DNA from: Actinomycetes bacterium
GTDB lineage: Bacteria > Actinomycetota > Actinomycetes > Nanopelagicales > Nanopelagicaceae
NCBI GenBank assembly: GCA_014190015.1
Contig: BJFT01000004.1
Coordinates: 1-64,000 of the forward strand
DNA length: 64,000 nt
Direction: 5' to 3'
In this document: in pieces, positions 43,495 to 53,172 of the stretch
Layout: the number at the start of each line of letters is the position of its first letter
Position numbering within the stretch: position 1 is the stretch's first letter
Notes under the pieces: generated by a model
Databases searched by the model: none
What the model was told of the DNA's origin: nothing
What the model saw: only the letters and a program-made list of their open reading frames with translations
Program-made: the position numbers and the translations under genes

Positions 43495-44379
43495 ATGAAA
43501 GATAGTTTCGTAGCCTGGGCTTACATTGTTGCTTGGAAATTGTTACGGGCACTTCCTGAAAAATCTGCATATTCCTTGTTTAATCGTGGAGCCCATCTGC
43601 TTGTTTCACGTAACGGCAAAAGTGTTCAAAGATTGCGCAACAACCTGATCCGCGTTAATCCTGGTTTATCAGAGTCGCAGATGAGTAATCTCCTAGAAGA
43701 TGCTATGGCTTCGTACATGCGATATTGGTGTGACACGTTTAGATTCCCAAATTGGGATAAAGAACGGATTAATTCAACAGTCACCGTAACTCGAGAAGAG
43801 TTATTGGTCGATGGAATTAAGAGCGGTCGCGGCGTTATCGTTGCACTTCCACACGCAGGAAATTGGGATCACGCCGGAGCGTATTTCTGTTTAAAGGGAA
43901 TTCATCTAGTTACCGTTGCTGAGAGATTAAAACCTGAGCGTTTGTTTAATGAGTTCCTTCGGTATCGCCAAGCTATGGGGATGGAAGTTTTAGCGTTGGA
44001 TTCCAGATCAATAGCAACGTTGGCACAACGTCTGCGCGAGGGACATCTGATCGCATTAGTTGCAGATAGAGATCTTTCTAAATCAGGTATCGACGTAGAT
44101 TTTTTTGGAAAACCTGCACGGATGCCAGCAGGCCCTGCTGTTCTGGCTTTGAAGACCGGAGCGATATTTCTAACTGCGTTTGTGAATTACACGAAAGATG
44201 GAATTCACATAACCTTTGATGAAATTTCAATTCCCGAATCTGGATCTCAAGAAGAAAAAGTTTCTGTGCTGGTTCAAAAATCAGCTGATAATTTCGAGCA
44301 AGGAATTCGCAAACATCCACAAGATTGGCACATGCTTCAAAGGATTTGGATTGATGAAGATTTCAAGGAGCGCGTCTAA
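43495..44379 (+). CDS. Phosphatidylinositol mannoside acyltransferase (PatA-like)
   Basis: A 294-residue LpxL/HtrB-family acyltransferase. The HxxxxD motif is in LPHAGNWDHAGAYF (His about 122, Asp about 127), followed by LVADRDLSKSGIDVDFFGKPA. The mycobacterial homologue in the same place acylates the mannose of PIM1. It lies one base after pgsA and shares TAATG with pimA. It acts at the inner face of the cytoplasmic membrane. Confidence 0.92.
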   Translation: MKDSFVAWAYIVAWKLLRALPEKSAYSLFNRGAHLLVSRNGKSVQRLRNNLIRVNPGLSESQMSNLLEDAMASYMRYWCDTFRFPNWDKERINSTVTVTREELLVDGIKSGRGVIVALPHAGNWDHAGAYFCLKGIHLVTVAERLKPERLFNEFLRYRQAMGMEVLALDSRSIATLAQRLREGHLIALVADRDLSKSGIDVDFFGKPARMPAGPAVLALKTGAIFLTAFVNYTKDGIHITFDEISIPESGSQEEKVSVLVQKSADNFEQGIRKHPQDWHMLQRIWIDEDFKERV

Positions 44380-45566
44380 TGCTCACTCGATCACTGACTA
44401 TTGGAATTGTCTGTCCTTATGGGTGGGATACACCCGGGGGCGTACAGAATCATGTTCGAGATTTAGCGGAATACTTAATTGCAGCGGGACACAAAGTTTC
44501 GGTACTGGCTCCCGTTATTGATGAAACGAAGATTCCTGCATATGTAACAAGTGCTGGAAAACCAATTGCGATTCCATACAATGGAGCAGTAGCGAGAGTT
44601 TTATTTGGTCCGATTGCTTTCGCTCGCGTACGCCAATGGATTGCACAAGGCGATTTCGACATCTTGCATTTGCACGAACCAGCTATTCCTTCTATTTCAC
44701 TCCTAGCTTGTTGGGCAGCAGAAGGACCTATGGTCGGAACTTTTCATGCGGCGGCTAAGAGACAGAAAGCAATCTTTGCAATTGGTCCGATTCTTGAACC
44801 AGTAATCGAGAAACTATCTGCACGCATCGCCGTGAGTGAAGCCGCGCGTGCAACGCTTACAGAACACCTCGAGACAGATGCAGTGGTTATTCCTAATGGA
44901 ATTTATGCAGACAGATATAGAGATGGCACTCCACAAGAAAAATGGCAAGGAAATACTCTTGGCTTCATTGGTCGTTTCGAAGAACCGCGTAAAGGTTTAT
45001 CTGTTTTAGTAGATGCGTTACCAATAATTTCTCGTTTTGCTCCAGATGTGCGTGTATTCATCGCCGGTCCTGGAGATCCTGATGAAGTTATTAAAACTAT
45101 CGATCCTCAATTGCGATCTCGATTTACATTTCTTGGAAAAATTTCCGAGCAAGATAAAGCCAATTTCTTGGCCTCTATCTCTTTGTATATCGCGCCAAAT
45201 ACTGGGGGAGAATCCTTCGGAATTATTTTGGCTGAAGCGCTGGCCGGTGGCGCCACAGTTGTAGCCAGTGACATTCCCGCTTTTGTTTCATTGCTAAATC
45301 ATGGTCAATACGGAGAAATATTTGAATCTGAAAGTTCTACCGATCTCGCAAAACGTGTCATCGACTTACTGCGGGACGAAAATAGAAGAGTTGAATTGGG
45401 GAAGGCTGGAAAAGCTCACGCTCAACAATTTGATTGGAAAGTAGTTGCAGATCAGATCTTCTCTATCTATGAGATGTCCCTCGTAAGCGGAGAGAAAGTT
45501 CGCCTCGCATCTGAGAACCGTTCGTGGAGTAAGTTCCTAGGACGAGAGTCGAAGGGAGATGAATAA
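44379..45566 (+). CDS. pimA: Phosphatidylinositol mannosyltransferase PimA
   Basis: A 395-residue GT-B glycosyltransferase (GT4) transferring mannose from GDP-mannose to phosphatidylinositol. The N-terminal YGWDTPGGVQNHVRDLA loop, HLHEPAIPS, GTFHAA, GRFEEPRKGLSVLV and the nucleotide-sugar EX7E motif in ESFGIILAEALAGG are visible. The C-terminal region is about 20 residues longer than the mycobacterial enzyme by eye. The start overlaps the acyltransferase stop by one base. Confidence 0.94.
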   Translation: MLTRSLTIGIVCPYGWDTPGGVQNHVRDLAEYLIAAGHKVSVLAPVIDETKIPAYVTSAGKPIAIPYNGAVARVLFGPIAFARVRQWIAQGDFDILHLHEPAIPSISLLACWAAEGPMVGTFHAAAKRQKAIFAIGPILEPVIEKLSARIAVSEAARATLTEHLETDAVVIPNGIYADRYRDGTPQEKWQGNTLGFIGRFEEPRKGLSVLVDALPIISRFAPDVRVFIAGPGDPDEVIKTIDPQLRSRFTFLGKISEQDKANFLASISLYIAPNTGGESFGIILAEALAGGATVVASDIPAFVSLLNHGQYGEIFESESSTDLAKRVIDLLRDENRRVELGKAGKAHAQQFDWKVVADQIFSIYEMSLVSGEKVRLASENRSWSKFLGRESKGDE

Positions 45567-46070
45567 ATGAAGACCTTTATTTTCGTCTTTGTTATTTTGC
45601 TAGTTTTCATCTGGTATTTATCTTTCTCTGCCACGCGTTTGGATCGCTTGCATCATCGAGTTGAAACCAGTTGGGCAAATTTAGATAGCTTGTTACAAAG
45701 GCGCGCAGCAGTTGCTTTAGAAATAGCTCGAAGTGAAATTGCAGATCCAGCTTCGGCCATGTTGCTCACAGCAGCGGCTTATCAGGCACGCGAGGCGAAA
45801 ATTGAGAATCGATCAGCAGCAGAGAGTGGATTATCCGGGGCTCTTGGTTTGCTCTTAGCGGATGGACAAAGCAGTGCCAGGCCAGCTGAAGTTGTACTTC
45901 TCCGGGAACTCTCTGAATTAACGGACAAGGTTAGAATTGCTATCGCACTTCATGTCGATGCGGTCACGCGTACTCAATTAGTGCGCAAGAAGTTTATTTT
46001 CCGTACTTTCCGACTAGCCGGTACTGCCCCTCTACCAGTTACGTATGAGTTTGAATCTGATGTTCTCTAA
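45567..46070 (+). CDS. LemA-like membrane-anchored protein
   Basis: A 167-residue protein: one N-terminal membrane segment (about residues 3-21), then a helical domain beginning RLDRLHHRVETSWANLDSLLQRRA, the start of LemA-type proteins (N-L...R....V). Later LemA features are weaker. Function is unknown. It begins directly at the pimA stop and overlaps the DUF3048 gene by 26 bases, so it belongs to the same operon. Confidence 0.75.
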   Translation: MKTFIFVFVILLVFIWYLSFSATRLDRLHHRVETSWANLDSLLQRRAAVALEIARSEIADPASAMLLTAAAYQAREAKIENRSAAESGLSGALGLLLADGQSSARPAEVVLLRELSELTDKVRIAIALHVDAVTRTQLVRKKFIFRTFRLAGTAPLPVTYEFESDVL

Positions 46071-47091
46071 ATCTCGTGGCGCTCTCGTACTTGTAACCTA
46101 TCTTGCTGTTTTGAGCACGGCAGGGTGCGCATCCATTTCACAAACCGTTACACAATTAATCTCTGATCCCGTTCAAACCAATGTACTCAGCGGTCGGGAA
46201 GGAGAAAACGGTCCGGTACTGGTTGTGAAGATAGATGACACTCGATATGCACGACCACAAATTGGTTTGGAGTTTGCCGATGTTGTTTACATCGAACAAG
46301 TTGAAGGGGGCTTAACGAGATTGGCGGCGGTTTTTTCTTCAACTATTCCACCCCGAATCGGACCAGTGAGAAGTGCTCGCATTAGTGATATTGAATTGTT
46401 TGCACAATATGGTCGAGTGGCATTTGCCTATAGCGGAGCTCAGAAGAAACTACTGCCAGTCATTGCAGATGCTAATTGGTCAGATGTTGGGGCAATGCGA
46501 AGAGGCCCGATATTTTACGAAACGGATCCAAATCGAAATCAACCATTTGCGATGATTCTAAATGCCCAGACACTCATGGCTAATGAAGTGAGTAAAGGCA
46601 CCGTTATTGACTCCGCAAAAAATATTGGTTGGACTTTCTCAAAAGAATTAGAGAATGAAGGTTTTCAAATCTCTGATGTAACAGTGAATTGGCCAGCGCA
46701 GAACTATTCGGCAGTGTGGGATCCAACAAGTATGCGTTGGTTGTTAAGTGTTAATTCGGTGCCAAATCTTTCAGATACTGGTCAAAATCTTGGACCGACG
46801 ACACTAGTTATACAAATGGTTTCGATAACACCATCTGAATACGGCGATAAGTTCGGAGGAAATACTCCTTTTTCACAAACTGTTGGAAGTGGTAAAGGTT
46901 ATGTATTACGAGATTCCACTGTGATAGCCGCAACATGGAATAGAGCTGATTCTTTATCTCCGACTACGTGGACGGATGCAACGGGGGCCGAAGTTAAGTT
47001 CGCGCCAGGACAAGTGTGGGTCGCCTTAACGGATCAAGAGCCAGATTTCACGCGCAAAGTAGCGAGCGCGCCAACTTCAACTTCAAAGTAG
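46045..47091 (+). CDS. DUF3048 (YerB-like) lipoprotein
   Basis: A 348-residue exported protein with a signal peptide and lipobox STAGC (about residues 25-29). The DUF3048 N-terminal domain is clear: VLVVKIDDTRYARPQIGLEFADVVYIEQVEGG, spread over about residues 58-90, then PPRIGPVRSARISDIEL. The C-terminal domain (about 225-340) has GKGYVLRDSTVIAATWNR and a PGQVWVALTDQ end. Function is unknown. The start may be 46045 or the in-frame ATG 46060. Confidence 0.85.
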   Translation: MSLNLMFSKSRGALVLVTYLAVLSTAGCASISQTVTQLISDPVQTNVLSGREGENGPVLVVKIDDTRYARPQIGLEFADVVYIEQVEGGLTRLAAVFSSTIPPRIGPVRSARISDIELFAQYGRVAFAYSGAQKKLLPVIADANWSDVGAMRRGPIFYETDPNRNQPFAMILNAQTLMANEVSKGTVIDSAKNIGWTFSKELENEGFQISDVTVNWPAQNYSAVWDPTSMRWLLSVNSVPNLSDTGQNLGPTTLVIQMVSITPSEYGDKFGGNTPFSQTVGSGKGYVLRDSTVIAATWNRADSLSPTTWTDATGAEVKFAPGQVWVALTDQEPDFTRKVASAPTSTSK

Positions 47092-47094
47092 TAT
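47089..47094 (+). promoter_or_regulatory. -10 element TAGTAT for pdxS
   Basis: TAGTAT overlaps the stop of the DUF3048 gene and would start a leader of about 22 bases containing the GGGAG ribosome site before ATG 47123. Confidence 0.4.
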
Positions 47095-47122
47095 TAGCCA
47101 CCTATTCACATAGGGAGTTGTA

Positions 47123-48010
47123 ATGGCACAGGAAAGCGGAACATCTCGCGTAAAGCGCGGCATGGCAGAAATGCTTAAAGGCGGCGTCATCATGGACGTA
47201 GTCAATGTTGAGCAAGCAAAAATTGCCGAAGATGCTGGCGCTGTTGCTGTTATGGCACTTGAAAGAGTTCCAGCAGATATTCGCGCACAAGGTGGCGTAG
47301 CTCGTATGTCAGATCCTGACATGATCGCAGCGATTCAAGCCGCTGTTTCTATTCCAGTCATGGCAAAAGCGCGCATTGGTCACTTTGTCGAAGCACAAAT
47401 TCTTCAGAGCTTAGGTGTGGATTACATCGACGAATCAGAAGTTTTAACACCAACTGATTACACAAATCACATCAACAAATGGGATTTCACTGTTCCTTTT
47501 GTTTGCGGTGCAACGAATTTAGGAGAAGCTCTTCGTCGTATTAATGAAGGTGCGGCAATGATTCGCTCAAAGGGTGAAGCTGGCACAGGAGATGTTTCAA
47601 ATGCGATGACACATATGCGCCAAATTGGTGGAGAGATTCGTCGCCTAACTTCCATGCGCGAAGATGAGCTCTATGTTGCAGCTAAAGAAATGCAAGCTCC
47701 ATACGATTTGGTTAAAGAAGTTGCAGCAAATGGAAAATTACCGGTAGTTCTATTTACTGCCGGAGGAATTGCAACTCCAGCCGATGCGGCCCTAATGATG
47801 CAGATGGGTGCAGATGGTGTGTTTATCGGTTCTGGAATCTTCAAATCTGGAGACCCAAAGCGACGTGCTTCTGCATGTGTGAAAGCTACGACTTTTTTCA
47901 ATGATCCTAAGGTTGTTGGAGATGCTTCACGCGGACTTGGTGAGGCGATGGTTGGCATTAACGTTGCAGATCTTCCAGCACCACATCGACTCTCTGAACG
48001 CGGTTGGTAG
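47123..48010 (+). CDS. pdxS: Pyridoxal 5'-phosphate synthase subunit PdxS
   Basis: A 295-residue TIM-barrel synthase making PLP from ribose 5-phosphate, glyceraldehyde 3-phosphate and ammonia. Signatures are [34 protein letters not shown] (second active-site Lys region), [21 protein letters not shown] and [17 protein letters not shown]. It has a GGGAG ribosome site and is followed by pdxT with a seven-base overlap. Confidence 0.97.
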   Translation: MAQESGTSRVKRGMAEMLKGGVIMDVVNVEQAKIAEDAGAVAVMALERVPADIRAQGGVARMSDPDMIAAIQAAVSIPVMAKARIGHFVEAQILQSLGVDYIDESEVLTPTDYTNHINKWDFTVPFVCGATNLGEALRRINEGAAMIRSKGEAGTGDVSNAMTHMRQIGGEIRRLTSMREDELYVAAKEMQAPYDLVKEVAANGKLPVVLFTAGGIATPADAALMMQMGADGVFIGSGIFKSGDPKRRASACVKATTFFNDPKVVGDASRGLGEAMVGINVADLPAPHRLSERGW

Positions 48011-48609
48011 CAAAAAACTTGCGTGTTGGCGTTCTTGCGTTACAAGGGGATTTTCGCGAGCACATTGAAGCTCTCGCTAACTGCCAAGTAGATGCCATAG
48101 AAGTACGCAGAGTTAAGGAACTAGATAGCGTTGATGCTCTAATAATTCCTGGGGGAGAATCAACCACGATTGTCTCTTTAGCGAAAACATTCGAAATCTT
48201 TACACCAATTAAGAAACGTATTGCAGCAGGTATGCCGACCTACGGTTCGTGCGCTGGAATGATTATGTTGGCAGACCACATCGTTGCAGCCAAGGAAGGC
48301 CAAGAAACTTTTGGCGGACTAGACATCACTGTTCGTCGTAATGCTTTTGGCCGACAGGTTGACTCATTTGAAACTGATATTTCGGCCCCTGCAATTTCTA
48401 ACGCCCCAATACGTGCAGTATTTATTCGAGCTCCATGGGTTGAAAATGTTGGAAAAAACGTTGAAGTTTTGGCCAGTTATGAAGCTTCCGATGGCATTTC
48501 CCATGCCGTTGCCGTGCGTCAAGATCACTTATTAGCCACAGCATTTCATCCTGAAATTACCGATGACTACAGCGTGCATCGCTATTTCTTAGACAAAGTC
48601 TGTAAGTAG
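48004..48609 (+). CDS. pdxT: Pyridoxal 5'-phosphate synthase glutaminase subunit PdxT
   Basis: A 201-residue class I glutaminase supplying ammonia to PdxS. It shows [21 protein letters not shown], the nucleophile Cys in YGSCAGMI and the His/Glu pair in AFHPEIT. The start is a TTG at 48004 (overlapping the pdxS end) or a TTG at 48019; neither has a good ribosome site, consistent with coupling to pdxS. Confidence 0.95.
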   Translation: MVAKNLRVGVLALQGDFREHIEALANCQVDAIEVRRVKELDSVDALIIPGGESTTIVSLAKTFEIFTPIKKRIAAGMPTYGSCAGMIMLADHIVAAKEGQETFGGLDITVRRNAFGRQVDSFETDISAPAISNAPIRAVFIRAPWVENVGKNVEVLASYEASDGISHAVAVRQDHLLATAFHPEITDDYSVHRYFLDKVCK

Positions 48610-48672
48610 GAGATTGAGTAAATTACGATAAAGTAAGGCAATCGTTACATGAACTTTCAGGTGAGGTGTTAA

Positions 48673-49425
48673 ATGTCCGGCCATTCCAAGTGGGCGACAA
48701 CAAAGCATAAAAAGGCTGTTATTGATAGTCGTCGTGCCAAGAACTTCGCAAAACTCATCAAAGCAATTGAAGTAGCTTCGCGCAATGGTGGTCCAGACAT
48801 GGACGGAAACCCAACTCTTTTTGATGCAGTAGCAAAAGCAAAAAAGAATTCAATGCCGGCTGACAATATTGAACGCGCGATTAAACGCGGAGCAGGACTT
48901 GAATCTGGCGGAGCTAATTGGGAAACAATTATGTACGAAGGTTACGGCCCGGCAGGCGTCGCAATCATGATTGAGTGTTTATCAGATAACAGAAATCGTG
49001 CGGCATCAGAAGTTCGAGTTGCCGTAACCCGTAACGGTGGCTCAATGGCAGATCCGGGATCTGTTTCATATCTATTTCACCGAAAAGGATTGATTACCGT
49101 CAACAAAGCATCCGGTGCTACAGAAGAATCGATTCTAGAAGCAGTACTAGAAGCTGGTGCAGAAGAAGTTAAAGACAATGGTGAATCATTTGAAATTATC
49201 TGCGAAGCTAGCGATTTAGTTGGGGCGCGTACTGCACTTCAAAGTGCAGGAATTGATTATGAATCCGCTGACTCTTCTTTCATTCCTTCGATGACTATCG
49301 ATTTAGATGCTGAATCGGCTACCAAAGTTTTCGAACTAATCGATGCGATTGAAGAGCTAGATGATGTGCAAAATGTCTTCAGTAACGCTGACGTTTCAGA
49401 TGATGTAATGGCGAGTCTGGCTTAA
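48673..49425 (+). CDS. yebC: YebC/PmpR-family protein
   Basis: A 250-residue protein with the YebC N-terminus [28 protein letters not shown] (long basic stretch, given in part), [17 protein letters not shown] and the acidic C-terminal half. Family members are described as transcriptional regulators and as translation factors easing proline-rich stalling. A GAGG ribosome site is present. The location just upstream of ruvC is conserved in Actinobacteria. Confidence 0.95.
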   Translation: MSGHSKWATTKHKKAVIDSRRAKNFAKLIKAIEVASRNGGPDMDGNPTLFDAVAKAKKNSMPADNIERAIKRGAGLESGGANWETIMYEGYGPAGVAIMIECLSDNRNRAASEVRVAVTRNGGSMADPGSVSYLFHRKGLITVNKASGATEESILEAVLEAGAEEVKDNGESFEIICEASDLVGARTALQSAGIDYESADSSFIPSMTIDLDAESATKVFELIDAIEELDDVQNVFSNADVSDDVMASLA

Positions 49426-49443
49426 TTTTTACACTCAACCTCT

Positions 49444-49449
49444 TAGGCT
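49444..49449 (+). promoter_or_regulatory. -10 element TAGGCT, leaderless start for ruvC
   Basis: TAGGCT is followed by 6 bases (AGCGGC) and then ATG 49456. There is no ribosome site. Confidence 0.65.
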
Positions 49450-49455
49450 AGCGGC

Positions 49456-49989
49456 ATGCGAGTTTTAGGTATTGATCCAGGATTGACCAGATGCGGTGTT
49501 GGCATCGTTTCTGGAACACCTGGCTCGACCTTGTCACTGGAGGGCGTTGGCGCGATTATGACGCCAGCAGATAACGATTTAGATCATCGTTTACTTTCTC
49601 TGCACTCCGAAATCACGCAGTGGGTGCAGAAATATTCTCCCGATGTTATTGCGGTTGAAAGAGTCTTTTCTCAACACAATGTTCGTACAGTTATGGGAAC
49701 AGCACAGGCAGCCGGTATTGCACTTTTGGTTGCGGCGCAAAATAACATACCAGTTTTTATGCACACTCCAAGTGAAGTAAAAGCTGCAGTCACGGGATCA
49801 GGGCGCGCAAATAAAGCACAAGTTTCTGAAATGGTTAAAAGATTATTGAATTTGCAAGAAATACCTAAACCAGCAGATAGTGCAGATGCTCTAGCTCTGG
49901 CTATTTGTCATATTTGGCGCGGTGGAGCAAATTCTAAGATTAAAAGTGCGGTGGCCGCAGAGAAGAAGAGATTGGCTGCACTTCGATGA
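49456..49989 (+). CDS. ruvC: Holliday junction resolvase RuvC
   Basis: A 177-residue endonuclease that cuts Holliday junctions. The catalytic acids are in [10 protein letters not shown] (Asp7), VERVFSQHN (Glu) and [11 protein letters not shown] (Asp pair). It overlaps ruvA by four bases (ATGA). The ruvC-ruvA-ruvB order is standard. Confidence 0.97.
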   Translation: MRVLGIDPGLTRCGVGIVSGTPGSTLSLEGVGAIMTPADNDLDHRLLSLHSEITQWVQKYSPDVIAVERVFSQHNVRTVMGTAQAAGIALLVAAQNNIPVFMHTPSEVKAAVTGSGRANKAQVSEMVKRLLNLQEIPKPADSADALALAICHIWRGGANSKIKSAVAAEKKRLAALR

Positions 49990-50585
49990 TCGCAACTCTC
50001 AGTGGAATTGTTAAATCTCTCTCTCCCGATAGAGCCATTATTGAAGTTGGGGGAGTAGGAATGAATGTTTTGATTAATGCTCACACAAGTTCTTCACTCG
50101 CCATGGGCGCACCTGCACATCTTTTTACTTCACTAGTGGTTCGAGAAGATTCGCTGACGTTGTATGGATTTAGCGATGAAGCATCTCGTGTTCTATTCGA
50201 ATTAGTTCAAACTGTTTCTGGTATCGGTCCTAAAGTGGCGCTCTCTATTTTGGGAGCGCTCACACCATCAGAATTAGCTCAGGCCGTGAACACGGAGAAT
50301 ATTTCCGTAATCGAAAAAGTCCCGGGTATCGGTAAGAAGGGTGCACAAAGATTGGTTCTCGAACTTAAATCCAAATTATCGGATTTTGGTCACGGCGGTC
50401 AGAGAATTTCTCACCAACCTGTATGGCGTGAACAGTTAGCAAGTGCACTTATGTCTTTAGGTTTTTCTGCAAAAGATTCTGATGAAGCAATCAATTCGGT
50501 TTTATCAAGTGTTTCTCAGGAAGACATCGCGTCAATGGAGTTAGGCGATCTACTCAAATTGGCACTTCAAAGTGGTAAAAAATGA
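49986..50585 (+). CDS. ruvA: Holliday junction DNA helicase subunit RuvA
   Basis: A 199-residue junction-binding protein. The N-terminal OB fold is followed by two helix-hairpin-helix motifs ([14 protein letters not shown] and [18 protein letters not shown]) and a C-terminal RuvB-contacting domain (about 148-199). It overlaps ruvC and ruvB by four bases each. Confidence 0.97.
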   Translation: MIATLSGIVKSLSPDRAIIEVGGVGMNVLINAHTSSSLAMGAPAHLFTSLVVREDSLTLYGFSDEASRVLFELVQTVSGIGPKVALSILGALTPSELAQAVNTENISVIEKVPGIGKKGAQRLVLELKSKLSDFGHGGQRISHQPVWREQLASALMSLGFSAKDSDEAINSVLSSVSQEDIASMELGDLLKLALQSGKK

Positions 50586-51634
50586 CGCCAGATGATCGTT
50601 TAGTTACTCCTGCTCTTCGAAGCGATGACGGCGCAGCAGAACACGCGCTCCGTCCGAAAACGTTGAGTGATTTCATTGGTCAGGATCGAGTGCGCCAACA
50701 GATAGATGTTCTATTAAGTGCGGCGAGAAAGCGTGAAAGCGCAGCAGATCATATTTTGCTTTCAGGTCCACCAGGTTTGGGCAAGACAACTCTGGCTCTT
50801 ATTTTGGCTAGCGAAATGAATACACCGATACGGGTTACCAGTGGACCGGCAATTACTCATGCAGGTGATCTAGCTGCGATTCTTTCTTCTTTGGTTGAAG
50901 GCGAGATTTTGTTTCTAGATGAGATACATAGATTGCCTCGCCCAGCAGAAGAACTTTTGTACCTTGCGATGGAAGATTTCAGAGTTGATGTTGTAGTCGG
51001 TAAAGGCCCTGGCGCTACAGCAATTCCTTTACAACTGCCTCGTTTCACATTAGTCGGTGCGACTACTCGAGCAGGGTTGCTGCCAAGTCCACTGCGTGAC
51101 CGATTTGGATTTACTGCGCACCTAGATTTTTATGATGAAAAAGATTTAGCGACAGTGATTAAGAGAAGTGCGCAATTACTCGGATTGAGTATTGATTCAA
51201 AGGCAGTAGATGAAGTTGCAGGACGTTCTCGCGGTACTCCAAGAATTGCAAATAGATTGCTGAGACGAGTTCGAGATTTTGCACAAGTACAGGGCAGTAA
51301 CTCTCTCTCGCATGAGCACGCCATGGCGGCTTTGCAGATGTATGAAGTTGATGAAAAAGGGTTAGATCGTTTAGATCGCGCAGTACTAACCGCACTCATC
51401 GAAAGATTTAATGGCGGACCGGTTGGGCTTTCAACTTTAGCTATAGCAGTTGGAGAAGAAACTGAAACCGTTGAATCTGTAGCTGAACCGTTCTTGGTGC
51501 GAAATGGGTTTATGGCGCGTACATCTCGAGGTCGAATTGCCACGGCGTTGGGTTGGACCCATATTGGGCGCACTCCGCCACCAGAATTGGCCGCTACTCC
51601 CGGTCTTTTCGACACACCAGATAATCACGCCTAG
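50582..51634 (+). CDS. ruvB: Holliday junction DNA helicase subunit RuvB
   Basis: A 350-residue AAA+ motor for branch migration. The Walker A is [12 protein letters not shown], Walker B FLDEIHR, sensor 1 region [10 protein letters not shown], arginine finger region SPLRDRFG, and a C-terminal winged helix (about 255-330). It is the last gene of ruvCAB. In most Actinobacteria yajC follows; here secD begins 11 bases later. Confidence 0.97.
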   Translation: MTPDDRLVTPALRSDDGAAEHALRPKTLSDFIGQDRVRQQIDVLLSAARKRESAADHILLSGPPGLGKTTLALILASEMNTPIRVTSGPAITHAGDLAAILSSLVEGEILFLDEIHRLPRPAEELLYLAMEDFRVDVVVGKGPGATAIPLQLPRFTLVGATTRAGLLPSPLRDRFGFTAHLDFYDEKDLATVIKRSAQLLGLSIDSKAVDEVAGRSRGTPRIANRLLRRVRDFAQVQGSNSLSHEHAMAALQMYEVDEKGLDRLDRAVLTALIERFNGGPVGLSTLAIAVGEETETVESVAEPFLVRNGFMARTSRGRIATALGWTHIGRTPPPELAATPGLFDTPDNHA

Positions 51635-51645
51635 ACTCTGCACTT

Positions 51646-53169
51646 ATGTCTACAACGAATAAGCCAATTAAAAATGCCACTCGTCCAGGACGAACCCTGC
51701 TCATCCTCGGCCTGGTCATGCTCGCTCTGCTTGCAACAGTCTTCATTACTGGTGCAACCGCGGTTCGATTAGGACTAGATCTTCGCGGTGGAACAAGCGT
51801 TACCTTGCAACCACGAATTGCTCCCGGTGACGATGGCAAAGTAACGACAGAAGCTATTGATCAAGCAGTTTCAATTATTCGCCAACGCGTTAACTCATTG
51901 GGTGTAGCCGAAAGTGAAGTAGCTGCACAAGGCAGTGGAACAAATCGTCAAATTATCATTTCAATTCCAGGCGACACTGGTCGTCGCGTGGTTGAACTTG
52001 TTGGGCAAACTGCTGAACTTCGATTTAGACAAGTTCTTGCTACTGCTGCAGGTACACCATCGGCTGCACCAATAGACCCAGCTGCAACTCCTGCAGCTGC
52101 TGTCACACCGGAAATTAATGCACAATTCGCGGCGCTAGATTGCACAAATCCTGCGAATCTACAGGGCAGCGGTTCTGATAATGCTGATGCTCCAATCGTT
52201 GCGTGCGATCGAAACGGTGGAGCAAAGTACATTTTGGATAAAGCAGAAGTTCTTGGACGCCAAGTATCTGAAGCAACTGCAGGCATCGATCAGCAAGGCG
52301 GCAACGCATGGTTTGTCTCTTTAGTATTCGATGGTGAAGGAACAAAAGCATTTAGCAACATCACAGCTCGCGTTACTTCATTGCCAAGTCCACAAAATCA
52401 GGTTGCAATCGTTCTAGATGGTTTAGTTGTTTCTGCTCCACGAATCAACGAAGCGATTCCTTCAGGTAATGCACAAATTACCGGTTCATTTACTCAGCTA
52501 GAGGCTCAAGATTTGGCGAACGTGCTCAAATACGGTGCGTTGCCACTTGCTTTTGATCGCGGAGAAGTTCAACAGGTGTCTCCAACACTTGGCGCCGATC
52601 AGTTAGATGCAGGATTGCTCGCAGGTCTTCTAGGTTTGATACTTATTTTTCTTTACTCAGTGTTGTACTACCGCGGTTTGGGACTCGTATCTATCGGTTC
52701 CTTAATTGTCGCAGGCGCACTTGTGTACATGGCTTTCCTTCTACTTGGTAAGTGGATTGGATTTACTCTCACTTTGGCCGGTATCGCCGGAGCAATCGTT
52801 GCAATTGGTATTACCGCTGACTCATTCATCGTTTACTTCGAACGTATTCGAGACGAAGTTCGAGATGGTCGATCATTGCGATCAGCAGTTGAAACTGGTT
52901 GGACCAAAGCAAGACGTACAATCGTTGTAGCCGACTTTGTTTCTATTATCTCTGCAATTCTTTTGTATCTCTTTGCAGTAGGTGGTGTGCGTGGATTCGC
53001 ATTCACACTTGGTTTAACAACTCTTGTGGATCTAATTGTTGTGTTCTTCTTCACCAAGCCACTCACCGTATTTTTGGCGAAACTGAAATTCTTCAACTCT
53101 GGTCACGCCCTCTCGGGTGTATCGGCCAAGAGTTTTGGTAACTCATCTCAATTAACAAAGGAGGCATAA
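51646..53169 (+). CDS. secD: Protein translocase subunit SecD
   Basis: A 507-residue Sec accessory membrane protein using the proton gradient to help secretion. Features: N-terminal membrane segment, LGLDLRGGTSVTL (about residues 42-54), the large periplasmic P1 domain including an Ala/Pro-rich insert (about 135-165), and five C-terminal membrane segments with GITADSFIVYFERIRDE. TAGACT lies 8 bases before the ATG, a possible near-leaderless promoter. It is followed by secF after three bases with a GGAGG ribosome site. Confidence 0.95.
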   Translation: MSTTNKPIKNATRPGRTLLILGLVMLALLATVFITGATAVRLGLDLRGGTSVTLQPRIAPGDDGKVTTEAIDQAVSIIRQRVNSLGVAESEVAAQGSGTNRQIIISIPGDTGRRVVELVGQTAELRFRQVLATAAGTPSAAPIDPAATPAAAVTPEINAQFAALDCTNPANLQGSGSDNADAPIVACDRNGGAKYILDKAEVLGRQVSEATAGIDQQGGNAWFVSLVFDGEGTKAFSNITARVTSLPSPQNQVAIVLDGLVVSAPRINEAIPSGNAQITGSFTQLEAQDLANVLKYGALPLAFDRGEVQQVSPTLGADQLDAGLLAGLLGLILIFLYSVLYYRGLGLVSIGSLIVAGALVYMAFLLLGKWIGFTLTLAGIAGAIVAIGITADSFIVYFERIRDEVRDGRSLRSAVETGWTKARRTIVVADFVSIISAILLYLFAVGGVRGFAFTLGLTTLVDLIVVFFFTKPLTVFLAKLKFFNSGHALSGVSAKSFGNSSQLTKEA

Positions 53170-53172
53170 GCC

